A stretch of DNA of 64,000 nt, taken from contig NC_057383.1 of the NCBI RefSeq assembly GCF_016906535.1, forward strand, positions 434,001-498,000. Reading direction: 5' to 3'. Of this stretch, positions 1-11,996 are shown piece after piece. The notes below the pieces were generated by a model. That model did not search any database. It saw only the letters and a program-made list of their open reading frames with translations, and was not told the DNA's origin. Positions within the stretch are counted from its first letter, which is position 1; every line of letters starts with the position of its first letter. A program made the translations under genes and the position numbers. The DNA is from Rhizoctonia solani. Lineage: Eukaryota > Basidiomycota > Agaricomycetes > Cantharellales > Ceratobasidiaceae.

Positions 1-321
1 ACATCCGGCCCATAAATTTGTGCATCTCATACCCACATTTCATTAACATATCTAATCGAGTAGTAACTCGCAACCCGGATGAGATGTGCCTCCGATATCG
101 ATAAGATGTATACTGCATCTTTGAGCACCATATACAGAGACTGTGCATCAGTATATAAAAACTAAACTGCCAAATGCTTCATTGGATACCATCACCGGTG
201 GCAACCGCTATACCACTGTTCTAATTATACAATAATGGACCCGAACTGGTTGATTCGACTACCAAAGTAAACCCGTCAAATAAGAAAATACTACCGGTTA
301 TAATGTTACACACCGACAATG
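1..321. other. Left-edge non-coding stretch
   Basis: AT-rich sequence downstream of the F-box pseudogene on the minus strand. I see no open frame, repeat or RNA gene in it. Confidence 0.4.
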
Positions 322-1762
322 TCAACTCCAACCTGGAACTGGCCTGGGATCAGAATTATCCATAGTCTTGACTACGGAACAAGCCTCAGCCAGTCCATCG
401 TAGGGGCCATGAGTCCTGAGATCCAAATTCGAGCTCGAGGTAATTGGTGCATAGCGCCAACATATGAGTTTTCTGTAGAGTGTCTTTAACCAGAAATCTA
501 TTAACCAAGCGCCCGGATCCCGCAATACGCGTATATCCATATGATCCCAATTTGTGGATTCAATAGCCAATTCGAAAACCCTGGGTGCGAACTTGAGCAA
601 ATCCGAAACTTGATCACACCCCTCAAATCCTGTTACGGATAACGTTCCCACATTAGAGGGCCCGAAGAAGGCCTTTAGCTCGCTAATCGTGTAAGGCTTT
701 AGGCTACCTGCGCGTGCATCATCGAGCCAAGTCATCAACATATTAAGTGGTTTTGGGCCCGGTGCAATCCAACGAAGGAATTTTCCTATCATTGCTTCGT
801 CGTGCATTCCAACCGCAAAGGTTTCAAGCTCGTGCAGAGCAACAGGGTGAACTGGGGCGGATTTGGAAAAGGGGGCGCTTGGCCAAAGGTCATACTCCAG
901 GATACGCAGCTGAGGACTGGCCTTCAGAATGGCGACGAATTCAGATTCAAGAATCGAGTTATCCCGGTGGTCTTGTTTCCAAATTAGGCGAAACTCGGTC
1001 AGCCTATGGTAGGCTCTGCTTGCCCAAGGAAAACAAAAAACTCCATCGAGACTTAACGTATCGCAGCGGGATAGAACGTCCTCGGGCACTTCTCGGGCAA
1101 TTCCAGGTCCAAATGCAGTGTCTTGGTGTGTGCTGCAGATGACATAATAAATTCGAGGGTATGAGATATCGGCTCGCTTATTGACCCAAGCTGAGAATCG
1201 GAGACGCACTTGAGTATCGGATCCACTGGGTGCTAGATGTGAACGAAGAGGGGTAACTCATCGGAGCTTTCCGCGTAAGATTTGGCGCGAAGAACCATCT
1301 GCCGGTTGAGGAAGGCATTGGGAGATATGTCGATATGAGTCTAAAGGTTGCGTGAGCTAATCGCAATCTGGTGCCAAAGAGAGCAGACGTGTGATGGCCG
1401 TTCGGGATATTTAGAAAATTCAATAACTCCATTGTCATGCTCCTTGAGCATTCGTCGTCAGCAAGAATCAAATGGGTAACATTCAGGAGTATTGCCGGGT
1501 GTAAGAGGCAGATGCGAGTGCAGCAGCGTTCCTAGCCTGGACAATTACAGATTTTGCTTTGTGAAACTCCGACTTGTAATTGGGTAGTACCTGCACTTCG
1601 TCTGATTCTTCCTGAAAGCCCTTGAGAAATATAGCATTTCGAGAGGTTTTCGCCGTGTGATTCTTGAATAGTAGCACAAACTCGAACATATCGATCCAAA
1701 GCGTCCTGAAGAAGACTGCTGGCGGCGTCAAGCTCCTCGATTGTATACAAGATCATAAACAA
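322..1762 (-). pseudogene. Decayed F-box-like protein gene (paralogue of the gene at 2257-3684)
   Basis: The three pieces read in different frames but line up in order with the intact neighbour. The first (about 1762-1532) has the N-terminal helix ending ALDRYVRVCATIQES. A frame change near 1600-1650 leads into NYKSEFHKAKSVIVQARNAA. The middle piece then has SHVCSLW followed by THIDIS, and the third (1209-322) carries FLRWIAPGPKPL and the rest of the LRR-like C-terminal half. The F-box core after the N-terminal helix (LPPEI in the neighbour) is missing. A TAG at 1341-1343 (minus strand) replaces the Trp of the neighbour's LWTHID motif. A frame break, a deletion and a nonsense codon together indicate a genuine pseudogene rather than an intron-split gene. 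Confidence 0.75.
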
Positions 1763-2256
1763 GTCGCTTAGGCGAAGAGGACGAATGATACGGTAGTAAA
1801 ATAGGTAATCTCATGGGGTCTTCCAGTTGGGTGTATAATGTTGTTTTTATGACTCAGCAGATACGGGCGCCACTGAATGGAGGGCGTTGGTGATACTTGA
1901 TCGAGAATTTGCAAATTTATGGAGCGCCGCGCTCCCGACGTGCTGTCGGCGCTAGTCCCAAATCCCTAAGAAAACATGTTTGCTCTATCTTTTGAGTCCT
2001 TGGCATTCGATGAGCACCAAGACTAGTATCAACATACATTGGGATTATGTCCATCAACGCGCCAGAGTACAAGCACAACCAAGGCGATAACAAACGCATT
2101 AGTAGCATTAACGCACCGAGACACGGAAACCAAAAAAAATATAATCAAAATCATAAAAGCCCATAGCAATCAAAGCTAGCCACCCAGAATCGCTAAGCTA
2201 CAAAAATTTTCAACACTAATTACAAGGCGAACGGTCAAAATTATAGGTATTAAAAC
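1763..2256. other. Spacer between F-box copies
   Basis: AT-rich spacer of about 490 bp between the pseudogene and the intact F-box gene. The minus-strand frame at 1917-2108 resembles nothing I know. No other structure seen. Confidence 0.35.
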
Positions 2257-3684
2257 TCAAATTATTTCATCCCAGTCGATCTCGGTGTTTATTGACAATT
2301 CTGGGATATTTGATGTAATTCCAGATAGTTTGGCCATATCGCAGCTGTAGGCTCCTGCTATGGATAACCGCTTCACGTTTGAGCGACTAAGAAAAGCTTT
2401 AATTTGATCCATTGCAAAGACTCTCTGATAACCGGCATCACGAATCAATTCCATCAACACAGTAAGCGGCTTTGGACCAGGCGCGATCCATCGTAACAGT
2501 TGCCCCATTGAGCTCCCCCCTCGTACTCCAAGTGCAAGTGTATCTAAATCTAACAGCGATAAGGGCTCAGTAGAAGAGGAGTCAGGAATGCGCCCACTAA
2601 GGCAAAGGTTAAATACCAGGACCCGTAAACGAGGACTGCCATTCAATATATCAACGAACGCAGATTCCGGAATAAAACATTCTTGAGAGTCGAAGTGTGG
2701 CATTTCACATTGAGTTAAACGAAGCTCGGTCAGACCATGATATGCTTTGCTTTCCCAAGGAGCAAAAAGGCCATCGAACGAGAGAGAAGTGAAACGGAAT
2801 AGGATGTCTTCAAGTTCTTGTTCTGGTATGTCCAGTAGTACGGCTCTATAAAATTCTTCGCGATATTGCCTAGCAATAGTCCCGTTGCGAGCCGCCATTA
2901 TTCTACAACAACCGTCTTCATCAGCGCCACCACGCACGACGAGTCGAGACAGCGCTCCAGGTACGCAGTTTCTAAGACAGCTATTGAGTGCTTTTCGGTA
3001 AAAGTCCGAATATTCGCCGTTGATGGTGAGGCTAAGCGTTCTGGTGCGTGCTGCCAATGATGATATAAGTTGGATAGCGTGAACCGTGGGGTTATCCGAA
3101 GGTCCGGGCAGTTTACCAATGTGCCCGTGACCGAATGCGTATGCAGATTCATCGATGTGGAGATACAGGGGAAGTGGATCGGACCGTTCTGCGTACGCTT
3201 TGGCACGAGGAAGAATTTGTTGGTTGACAGCGGGCTCAGTGTAGAGATCAATGTGAGTCCAGAGATAGCGTGAACCAAGTGCAACTCGTCGCCAGCGGGA
3301 GCAAACGTGTGACAGCCGGTCAGGGTATTTAGAGAACCAAGTCTCCCTATAATCGTCTTTCTCCTGACTGGAACATTGTTCTCCAGAGAGAACGAACTGA
3401 AAGATTTGAGTAAGGATTTCGGGAGGCAGGTTGCTTGCGGGAGCGAGAGAAGCGGAGTTCCGAATCGAGGTAAGTGCTACCTTGGCTTCTTGAAACTTCG
3501 ACTCATAGTCGAGTAATGAATGTACCTCTATCTTGAGTCGATTCGTGAAATCTTGGGAAACAATGTTGCTTGCGCGTTTCGTGACGTAGGACTTCTGAAT
3601 CACAGAACAAACTCGAAGGTAGCGGTCCAACGCGACTTGGAGCAAGCCGCTCGCGGTGCCAAGCTCCTCGATTATACTTTCCAT
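2257..3684 (-). CDS. F-box-like domain protein
   Basis: Uninterrupted 475-residue frame starting MESIIEELGTASGLLQ. An N-terminal helical segment (about residues 1-70) precedes an F-box-like motif, LPPEILTQIFQFVL at about 88-101. The motif resumes after an insertion as YPDRLSHVCSRWRRVALGSR. The remaining ~300 residues have repeated leucine-rich strands (LSLTING, LTELRL, LRVLVFNL, LDTLALGV, VKRLSIAG), as in F-box proteins whose C-terminal half binds substrate. Family knowledge: F-box proteins link substrates to Skp1-cullin ubiquitin ligases, and this N-terminal layout is, from memory, common in expanded Agaricomycete F-box families. The substrate cannot be inferred. No introns are needed. A broken paralogue lies just downstream on the same strand, so this is a tandem duplicate. 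Confidence 0.85.
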   Translation of the reverse strand: MESIIEELGTASGLLQVALDRYLRVCSVIQKSYVTKRASNIVSQDFTNRLKIEVHSLLDYESKFQEAKVALTSIRNSASLAPASNLPPEILTQIFQFVLSGEQCSSQEKDDYRETWFSKYPDRLSHVCSRWRRVALGSRYLWTHIDLYTEPAVNQQILPRAKAYAERSDPLPLYLHIDESAYAFGHGHIGKLPGPSDNPTVHAIQLISSLAARTRTLSLTINGEYSDFYRKALNSCLRNCVPGALSRLVVRGGADEDGCCRIMAARNGTIARQYREEFYRAVLLDIPEQELEDILFRFTSLSFDGLFAPWESKAYHGLTELRLTQCEMPHFDSQECFIPESAFVDILNGSPRLRVLVFNLCLSGRIPDSSSTEPLSLLDLDTLALGVRGGSSMGQLLRWIAPGPKPLTVLMELIRDAGYQRVFAMDQIKAFLSRSNVKRLSIAGAYSCDMAKLSGITSNIPELSINTEIDWDEII

Positions 3685-4102
3685 AAGACTCCTGTGTGCG
3701 AAAGGATGCTATGAAAGTTGTATAAAAATAATTAATACAGTGTGTGATATGGTTGCTTCTTTTGAGTCGATCGTGATCGAGAAATCTCAAATTCACGTGC
3801 TGGGGCCGCAAAGCATAAGCCGACGTCAGCAACCTAATTAATCCAAACGTAAACGCACGCTGATATATGCGAAGTAAGCATGTCTACCAAACATCAGTGT
3901 ATCGGAACAATGTTTCTGTTCGGTCGAGATTCCAGTCAACTTTGTGATAGTCTAACGTAACACCTGGCAAATGAAATCTTAGATCAAACTTAAAGAATTT
4001 ATCCACCAAATCGATTCATTCAACCGTAACGTAAGGCATGATCCACAAACACACACATATAATACAATGGAAGACACAGAAGTAGGAGACGCTCAAGCAA
4101 AC
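3685..4102. other. Intergenic spacer, F-box to transporter
   Basis: About 420 bp between the F-box start codon and the transporter stop codon, both on the minus strand. It should hold the F-box promoter and the transporter 3' end. The plus-strand frame at 4067-4270 is antisense to the transporter C-terminus. Confidence 0.35.
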
Positions 4103-6237
4103 CTAGACACGGCGACTCTCGAGCTGCTCGATTTCTTGAATGTTTTCTTTGTCAAAGGAACCTGGTCTGGGGCTTCCGGGAACGCCACCTTCTCCAGGCA
4201 CTCCTTCGTGCATTACATTCTCGGCTTGCTTTTGCTGACGACGTCTGACTTCCTCTGGTTCGAAAACTAGACATCCAGGGATTCTGCGTCAGAACTACAT
4301 TCGAGAATGTGATTTTGCAATGGACTTACGGAACGTCAGCTCTTCCAAAGTTCGGCCAGAGGTTTCTGGGAACATAAAGAACACAAATCCGACCTCGAAC
4401 ATAAGCCAGACACTTGAACTCGAATGTCAGGATACGCAGGGACACATTGATCAGCACTCTCACCAATAGCTAATATAATACTTCCATCCAGCATTTGCAA
4501 TTCCAATTGGGTTCACGTACTGATTGAAGAACCCTGCCGCACGCCCCCACCACTGGAAAATAGTGATGCCGCGAGAGCGCACAACGAATGGGAAGAGCTC
4601 GATGAGATAAGCTTTGTCTGAGTCAGCATACAAAACTAATAATTACGGCATGCGCACGGCTCACTGTATGTTAGGGCATTGTATCCCATATTGTATGCGG
4701 GAGAATACAGGAAAATCATCGCCAATACTGCGTGAGAAGCCTCTTTGCTGCCCCTTGTGGTGTATAGAGCCGCTGAAGTTGTCCACCCCACGTACACGCA
4801 GAGCAAGCACATCGTGCAAGCAAGGTACATCGGCCTGCGCTTAAATTTGTACACTGAAAGTGCCCATATGGCTTGAAAACGGGTGTTAACCTCGGGAATC
4901 AACGCTGGAGTATGATTACTTACTGCCATTGATAAAACCCCAGCAAGTGTTTGCCAAGTTGATTTGGTTGACGGTGCGGTTGTTCGTAATGCCAACTCCC
5001 TCCAGAATACGCTTCAGGTAGTAGCTAAATAGCAGTAGATGGGTTACAAAGCACTCTCACCACATGATAAAATAAAAATGGCACTTACGAGATCATACCG
5101 TTACCGCTCCATTGAGTAAAAAGACCAAGGAAAGAGGCAATGATTAGGCGACGACGCATACCGGGAGTCGCTATCAGCTCTTTCCAACCGCGCTTGGAGT
5201 TTTCTTGCTCGATCTTCAAAGTAGACTCAATTTGAGCAAACTCAGCCTTGACAAACTCGGAGTCACGATCGCCCTCGGCGTGATACTTGACTAGGATCTC
5301 AAAGGCATCATCACGCCGACCCTGGGAGATGAGCCAACTGATAGTAATGGCTTCAGAGATGAGCCTTCGGGCTAATATTTTATTACTTACCGAGGCGATT
5401 CAGGAATAAAGTAGATGAAACCAATCTGAAGGAAACTGGGCGCAGCTTGAAGGAGACTGGGGATTCGCCAGCTCCAGTTGCTCTTTATGTCGAACGTGCC
5501 TAGCGTTACACCGGCAGCAATAATGGCACCAACGAAATAAGAAGCATTGAACAGCGAAGTCATGACGGCACGTTCTTTGGGATAAGAAAGCTCTCCGATC
5601 AAGGTCGAAGCTGCGATAATGGCGAACGGAATACCCAACCCAAGGACCCACCGAGACATGACAAACATTGGGTCTTAAAAACCGAGCTATGGTAAGCAAC
5701 TTAGCTAAGTAGTAACGCAACTATCGCTTACAATTGATGGAACTCGCTTGAAGTGCAGCGCCAATAATCATGAGGAGACTTCCGAACAGCACAGCCGTAC
5801 GACGCCCCAGACGATCGTTGACCATGGGTACAAACGGAAGGGCACATATAGCTCCCAGAGAGTACATCGAGGACATAACGCCGAGTAGATTGCCTCTTGG
5901 GCGACCGAAAACTGGAAGGAAGAAATGTTAAATATCATCCAACTTTGGTGATTCTTATGCTTACATTCGTCCCAATATGTGACTCCCTGGAGACCGTTCA
6001 TCATACTCGAGTCGAATCTACGGAAGTGACCAAACTGTCAATATCCATAGGAATGGGCCGTCATTACGTTGCTACGTACCCACTGGTCATCTCGACACCC
6101 ATACACGTAGGCAATAGCAGGAAGTATAGCTTTCGAAGATTCGGTTTGCTATACCAAGGTACTTTGTCTTGTTCGACATAGCGAGTGACCACAGGGTCCG
6201 CAGCTGCCCCGCCACCATGAGTACCCCCGCCTGCCAT
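4103..6237 (-). CDS. MFS sugar transporter (lactose permease / hexose transporter-like)
   Basis: Multi-exon gene beginning MAGGGTHGGGAAADP at 6237 and ending QLESRRV at 4103. It encodes a 12-TM major facilitator of the sugar-porter family, which moves sugars by proton symport across the plasma membrane. Signatures in order: GFDSSMMNGLQGVTYWDE in TM1; NDRLGRRTA in the loop 2-3 conserved motif; IPESPR after TM6, the sugar-porter PESPR motif; QWSGNGMISYY in TM7; TTRGSKEASHA in the TM8-9 region; FFMFPETSGRTLEELTF at the end, the PET/EGR-type motif. Introns are short and have clean junctions, for example GTACGTAG donor after TSG and an acceptor restoring GFDSS. The acidic C-terminal tail is rich in Gly, Pro and Glu. 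The frame is consistent from end to end in the exons I traced. The substrate is not determinable; the GFDSSMMNGLQ form is typical of fungal lactose/hexose permease-like members. Confidence 0.9.
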
Positions 6238-7247
6238 TGTGTCTTTCGATGTGTGGGGAAGCGGAGAACCAGGACCTTCGCAGAGATACTGTTTTATACC
6301 TCTGTCAATACCGGCACATTGGAAGCTATATTATCCGTACGAACCAGCTGGAGGATGTATTAGTAATACATGTTTTACCATCGAAGGCTGCCAAGCCATC
6401 CCAATCAACCGAAGTCTAACCGAGGGCACGCTTGGTATCACGAGAAACCCAACCGACACGGTGATAAGTCCATTCCTGTTCGTTATTCCGGGCGTGATGT
6501 CAACGGGATTATCCGTTTACAGGTGCGGTTGGGAGATATTTGTGATGAGACTGGCCCTGGACCTCAAGACCAAGCAGTGACTAAGCACCAAAGAGGGGCG
6601 TGTCGGCAACGAGTTCCGATAATAACAGCGATAATGATGCGGCTGGCTCGAGTGTGTGATCACTCTTTCTAACATGGCTTAGCTGGTTTGTTTGGGACGT
6701 GGGCCGGTGGAGTGGACACACGGTTGTACCTGCATCTGTGGAAGTATAGGGCTTGGTTCTGCTTCTAAATGATGGTAAACGAGTTTATATTGGTCCGTGG
6801 ATCTGACTCGGCAGGATCTGAAAGACTTGAGGTTGCTTCGCCGAGCTGTGGCGTGGTCTGCAAGTTTATATCCCTAAATTGGGCGGTATCAGACCAAAGT
6901 ATAAGCGCCATCAGGGTGCGAACTTGCTGACGTCAGGTGTCCAAGCAAGCGCCAACGAGTTCCTCTACATGTGCGTACTGAACCTATTTACTCAAACAGG
7001 CCCTTGAAGATCCAAAGCTTACAAAAGTGAAATGGTGGCATTATCGCAGATTCAGCTGGTTGTCTACCTATACGGTTCTAAAGTTAAACGGGATAGTTGT
7101 ACAACAAATCTTGCAAGCGGCATACCCATCAAACAATCCCATTCCTTGCTAGTACTAAACATCAGGTGAATTGCCATTGTGAGAGATTTCTTAGTCGAAC
7201 GACAAAGCCATGTTCCTTATTCCGGTAGAGGAACAGCAATCAGCCGG
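6238..7247. promoter_or_regulatory. Divergent promoter region, transporter / Spo7-like gene
   Basis: About 1 kb between two divergently transcribed genes. It must hold both promoters. I see no confident TATA box or repeated operator. Several overlapping plus-strand frames at 6169-6672 have no recognisable protein features. Confidence 0.4.
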
Positions 7248-8504
7248 ATGCCCGCCCGCTCCACACCCCCTCCATATAATCGTAGCGGATTCCAACCACC
7301 GAACAATGCAACGACTTTTAAGGATCTTCTGCACTTCGAAGAGCGCCTCAAAATCAATGCGGCCATGTTGAAAAAAAGGAAAAGGAAATACCAAGGTGAG
7401 AGCGTCGGCTATCACTTGATGACGCGTGAAATGACAAGCCTACCTGGCATAAGCCTTTCTGGTCCATCTGGTTATAATAATATTGATACTGGCCAGTGAC
7501 GTGATTTTAAACACGTCCTTAGTGATGTCGCCTGTTAACCTCATAGTACCACACTTCGATAATCGGGCCCGGATTCCACTGATAGCGTGGTGGTTGGACC
7601 AGCCAGAGTCAACAGTACCGCACATAACAACACCACTAAATCCTCATCCTTACATCATCCCCGGATTGTGGCTAGTGTCAGTCACCACGCTCGTGCTATT
7701 CTTTGCGAGTGGCTTATACTCGGAGAAAATTTCCTATGCCAATAGGTGCGTTTATTATCAGTCGTGGTCTAGGTTGCTTGACCCAGTTCATTACCAAAGA
7801 TATGTTCCGCAGGCCAACCGTGCTTTGCGAAATTTCAACCTTCACCTCAACGTCCGGACTCAAACCATCAGTCCTCCGGCTCCTTTAAAATATCTTTTCC
7901 CTCGTCCAACAACTGCAACCTCCCCAACCACAGCCCAACAGCTCCGCAAAGGGGTGATCAAGAAGGCACAACTAAACCCCATTCCGCCGACAAATAACCC
8001 TAGAGGAGAATTGATCTTCAGCAACAGGGTGGACCGCTCTTTCCGCGAGGCGTATGAAAGGTATCGCTCGGTATGGGAAAGGAAGCGCGAAGAACACCTT
8101 GCAGCGAATCGCCGGTCTTGGTTTGGTTGGTTGTGGTTCATAAGCAACAAACCAATTCCAGTTGGTCCCCCAGGAAAGGACAGGGGCGAACTACACCCAC
8201 CCCCGGGTCATCCCGTACACCATCCCGTCGATCGTCTCCCGCCGGAGGAGTACGGAAAAATCGCACTCGAACCCCAGAACTCCCAAGTTCGCCGCTCGCA
8301 CAAACGGAATCCGGCGGCCGTACATCACGCCTAAGTCTCACGACAGTGCCCGAAGTGGGTGTGCCCGATGTCGTTTTTCCCACATTGGGGAGGCCACCAT
8401 CGTTTAGTGGCGAAGAAGGCGATGAATCCATTGAGCTGGTGCGCAATCGCACGGAGAGCTTTTCCTTCTTGTTACAACGGCACGATTCACTCAATAGCCC
8501 ATGA
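7248..8504 (+). CDS. SPO7: Spo7-like regulatory subunit of the Nem1-Spo7 lipin phosphatase
   Basis: The likely start is the ATG at 7248 (MPARSTPPPYNRSG), not the upstream GTG. Exon 1 ends EERLKINAAMLKKRKRKYQ; splicing gives KYQAFLVHLVIIILILASD, the first TM hairpin helix. A second TM, VSVTTLVLFFASGLYSEKIS, follows. An intron at about 7748-7799 joins YANR to YVPQANRALRNFNLHLNVR. The conserved block FREAYERYRSVWERKREEHL comes next. These are hallmarks of Spo7/TMEM188, which with Nem1 dephosphorylates lipin (Pah1) at the ER/nuclear envelope. The tail must switch frame by one base near 8140-8180, most simply in the AAA run of CCAGGAAAGG, to read GRTTPTPGSSRTPS and end at 8504. An intron of about 29-32 nt would also fit but is unusually short; I favour a one-base sequence deletion. 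Confidence 0.8.
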
Positions 8505-9735
8505 AAGATAGAAGTACTATCATATTAGATGGAAGTGCTTGCTTCTGGGAATTTGCATCAGTTCGGGTACGCTAATGTACGAAAGTATATGTGGAGGCTA
8601 TTGAAGGCGTTTGAACCATTGCTCAAGCAGACACCCGCCAAACATGGCGTTCAGTAGATAGATATCGCCACCGCTGCAAAAGGTTATAGTAAGGGAAGGA
8701 CCCAGCGGCAGTGTTATCTTAACCGGTATTGTATCTGTCTTAATCGTCTAGTTGGGGCATCGTCAGGTCCGTTAACGTCCGGAGTTTGCCGCCCCCTCGT
8801 ATTATATTATACGATCAAGTCCCTGGGCGTCCTATTGCTTATCGCCCTCAATCTTCATCTCATTCGATTACCTTCAATATAACCTAAACGGGATCTATCG
8901 GCGCACTTGCTTGGTATAGGCATCGACGTATCAATATCTGGTCCACCGCTGGGGCAGTTATTTAGCACAGTTAGCCTAATAGATTCAAACGATGCTCCCT
9001 TCATTTACGCTCGGGAAATGTCCGCAACTATATGAAATAATGTTGAACACCGACATAGCCGATTATGGTTCCAGTGTACCAGAAGACGTCTGAGAGCAAC
9101 ATGGGCGCTTTATAAGGGCGACACTGGTTTCTTCTAGGGTTAGTTTCTAAAGAGGATGAGCCTACGAATTTGATTCGTTCATCGGCCACTTCAGGTATCA
9201 GGTGGAGAAAGTCCATAAAACCGTATAATCGTGCCGTATCTTTGAAATTCTGGATAAAATAATACCAGAAAATCCTTTTTTTTATATTCAGCTCACGTGT
9301 GGACGATGCTCGCAGGTAGACCATGTCATCAGGAATCAGTCTAGATCCACCTCGGTACTCTAGATCTGCGAACGCAAATCACCACCATTCAACCGCGACC
9401 TTCCTAGTCGGAGGTAGATCTCCATACGTTTGAAATGACACCAAAGCCAAACATCTAGCGATCGGCACCCGGTCAATGGGGAATGATACCGTCCCAATCA
9501 AAAATAGAGAGCAACTGGGAATGACCACCGATCATCGCTCAAGCTGCTTAGACTATCTGTTTGAGGATACCGGGTCAATTCCATTACGCTATTGCATGAG
9601 GTTTGTTTATTTCAACACTGAAACGCGGTACATGGATTTTATTCGCATCGGGCAATCTTATAAGAGCAATCCGATCTCCCTTGTGAGTTGTCTTCCCCTA
9701 TCCCATCTTTCTTCCGAGACCTCTCAAGAAAAAAC
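8505..9735. other. Intergenic stretch upstream of methyltransferase copy 1
   Basis: About 1.2 kb without a supportable gene. A minus-strand frame of 98 codons (9028-9324) has no recognised motif and is probably chance. A palindromic TATA-like CTTATAAG at 9657-9664 lies 72 bp upstream of the next ATG. Confidence 0.35.
9657..9664 (+). promoter_or_regulatory. TATA-like palindrome upstream of methyltransferase copy 1
   Basis: CTTATAAG, 72 bp before the ATG at 9736. The second copy has CTTATATAAG at 14061-14070, 45 bp before its ATG, so the element is kept between duplicates. Confidence 0.4.
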
Positions 9736-10988
9736 ATGAGCGCCCGTGTCTGGGACGACGAGACTGAAGCAGAAGTTTGGATAGTCGAGCCTGGCTTTTT
9801 GGACAAGGATTCTAGTCTTGATGATCTCTACTCTAGTGATTCGGAGACTACTATCAGTTCGACAGACACTATTCAATCAATAGATGCGCCAGGTAAACCG
9901 AGATTTTTCTTAGATTATGTATCCCGCACCTACTCAGGCTTGTTCATTAGATTATTTTCGTGTCAGTCACGGACGAGCGTTCCCTATATATGACGATCTC
10001 CCAATGGCCCTGCCTGCAGACCAAGGGGAGATTTATCGTCTCAGACTCCAGCATATGGCAATCAAAAAACTTGTGGGAAAAGCTCTCGATTCAATCATCG
10101 AAGTCCACTTAACGCCTAGTCCTGACGGTCGGCGCAAGCGAATTTTGGATGTTCGTACCCAGAGTGGGTTATGGTAAATTCGTCTTATATTGTCTCGATA
10201 GCTCCCTACACTCACCGACTCTACAGGGCAGATGAAATGGCGATCAAGTACCCTACCGTTGATGTCAAGAGCATCGACGTTGTTCCCACAGTCGCCCATT
10301 ACCCGCGACATAACTTGCATTATGAGGTTTATGACATACATGCAGGGATACTGGAGCCTACAGGAACGTTTGACATCGTACACGCACGTCATTCTGTTAG
10401 TATGGTGCGTCAGTGGCAGTCATCCTTCCGGATCGGATACCGTTTTTACGTTTTACTTTACAGGTCAAGGGTTGGACATCATTGCTACAAGAAATTCATC
10501 GAGTTCTACGCCCCGGGGGTCTTCTGATATTCGGCGAATTTGACCCACGACTTACGTTGCCAGGAGAGCACGAACCAGCGTTTCACGGGCTATCTCATAA
10601 CACGGCTAGGTTTTGTGAGGCGTATCGCTCTGCTCTCGCCAAGGGTGGCGTTTTGATCGAAGCATTTTCTGAAATTGATGCTTGGCTTTGCCCTGGTTCA
10701 GGCCTTTGGGATACAAAAACACCTTCGGGTTTTCATCAAACCAACCACCGAGTGTGGGAAGTGCCCATGAGCGGTCTCTGGCACCCGGAACCCGAAATGC
10801 AAGAGATCGGGATGCTAATGGCAATGAATTTTCGCCAATTTATTATTAATGCTCAGCCTCTTTTCTTGTCTTACGAAACCCCCCAGGGTGATTATGATGG
10901 GTGGGTGGAAGAGGTAAAGCGAGAAATCCGGGACCCGATGAATTCTACTGTGATTAGATACCACTCTGTGACTGCCTTGAAGTTATGA
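9736..10988 (+). CDS. SAM-dependent methyltransferase, copy 1
   Basis: Four exons. Exon 1 starts MSARVWDDETEAEVW with an acidic Ser/Thr/Asp-rich stretch. Splicing at about 9892/9949 gives APDYFRVSHGRAFP. Exon 2 ends RRKRILDVRTQSGLW, in the position of motif I. Exon 3 starts ADEMAIKYP and holds the motif II region VKSIDVVPTVAHYP, then GTFDIVHARH, the motif IV region. Exon 4 starts VKGWTSLLQEIHRVLRPGGL, the very typical LRPGG strand-loop of class I methyltransferases. It ends STVIRYHSVTALKL. The fold assignment is firm; the substrate is unknown. Motif I normally reads D-x-G-x-G-x-G, but here it is DVRTQSG, so two of the usual glycines are lost, and copy 2 shares this. Either SAM binding is altered or the family has adapted its loop. 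No frame lesion was found in this copy. Confidence 0.85.
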
Positions 10989-11996
10989 AGAACTTCAGGG
11001 ACATGTCACTAGTATACTGAAGTCATAGAGATCCTATGCACTCTATGATCAGTCAAATGCATATGCATAGGTTCATACTCCATCCTTTTAAGCTTATGTA
11101 TATGAGCAGTCCTCAATTATCAATTCGATCAACTCTGTTCGATGTGTTTTACAATGCTGACGTTGACCCTGTCTTGTCTTTATGACCGATGTTAAATGTA
11201 CCACTGAATGAAAATTAGTTCTATCACTCCCGGTATATCGTTGAGCCCAACGAAGTGAGCCGAGTTTCACCTGACTGCTCTTTTCTTCTCCATTCAATCA
11301 AGCGTAAAGGTAAGGCTGTAAATTACAGGATGAGCCCCCAAAGCAAACAAAATCTTCATGATACTTTGGCCAATTATTCGCACCCAGAGATACCAAACCC
11401 GGAGCTCGAGGGCACACAGGAGTGAGTTAAGGATGCGGGCTCACGAGGATACTGGTTAGACTTTGCCAGTACTCCGCATATAACGCCCGGTTTTTTAGGC
11501 CCATAAAACCCACACCTTTTGGGGTCGCCGTGTTACAAGATGAACTGTAGTGGTCGATCGATACCTTCACTCGAAAATCTTTTGGCTCGATAACAAACTT
11601 GAGCACCGAAACTCAAGAGGCTGGTGAATTTGAACTCAAATCATGGGAACAAACCATCTGATAGCGTTGGGTGTTACTTTACAAAACCAACTCAGTGTAG
11701 CTAGAAAGCCATTTCATATTCATATCATCAACCCAAACCTCATGCAAGACGCTAAGAAACCATACCTGGAACCGAAAGGCTTCGAAAAGTGTTCTGATTG
11801 ACTCCTCACAATGCTCTTTCTAAGAAAAGGTCGTAGAAAAGGCAGCCAGCAAATAGATCGGACCCTGAATATACGTAATATCTAACTGAATCCAAGGGCT
11901 TAACATAGGCTTGGACGGGCACGGTTTTTGATGGGTGGAGCCCGGCCAGCCGCTTAATTCTACCAAGAACAGAAGTTAAACATTATAAACGTGTAT
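10989..11996. other. Intergenic stretch between methyltransferase 1 and hAT remnant
   Basis: About 1 kb without a supportable gene. The sequence around 11910-11960 (ending in the AGCCCGGCCAGCCGCTT stretch) sits next to the hAT fragment and could be part of the same decayed element, but I cannot define its ends. Confidence 0.3.

Noticed and set aside
747..1142. Plus-strand 131-codon frame
   Set aside because: It is antisense to the F-box pseudogene and has no signature of its own.
2898..3284. Minus-strand 128-codon frame inside the F-box gene
   Set aside because: It is out of frame with the recognised F-box protein; its likeness to a frame at 1178-1471 simply reflects homology of the underlying DNA.
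4067..4270. Plus-strand 67-codon frame
   Set aside because: It lies antisense to the transporter's last exon, whose coding sequence accounts for the open frame.
9028..9324. Minus-strand 98-codon frame
   Set aside because: No recognised motif, start context or neighbour; treated as chance.
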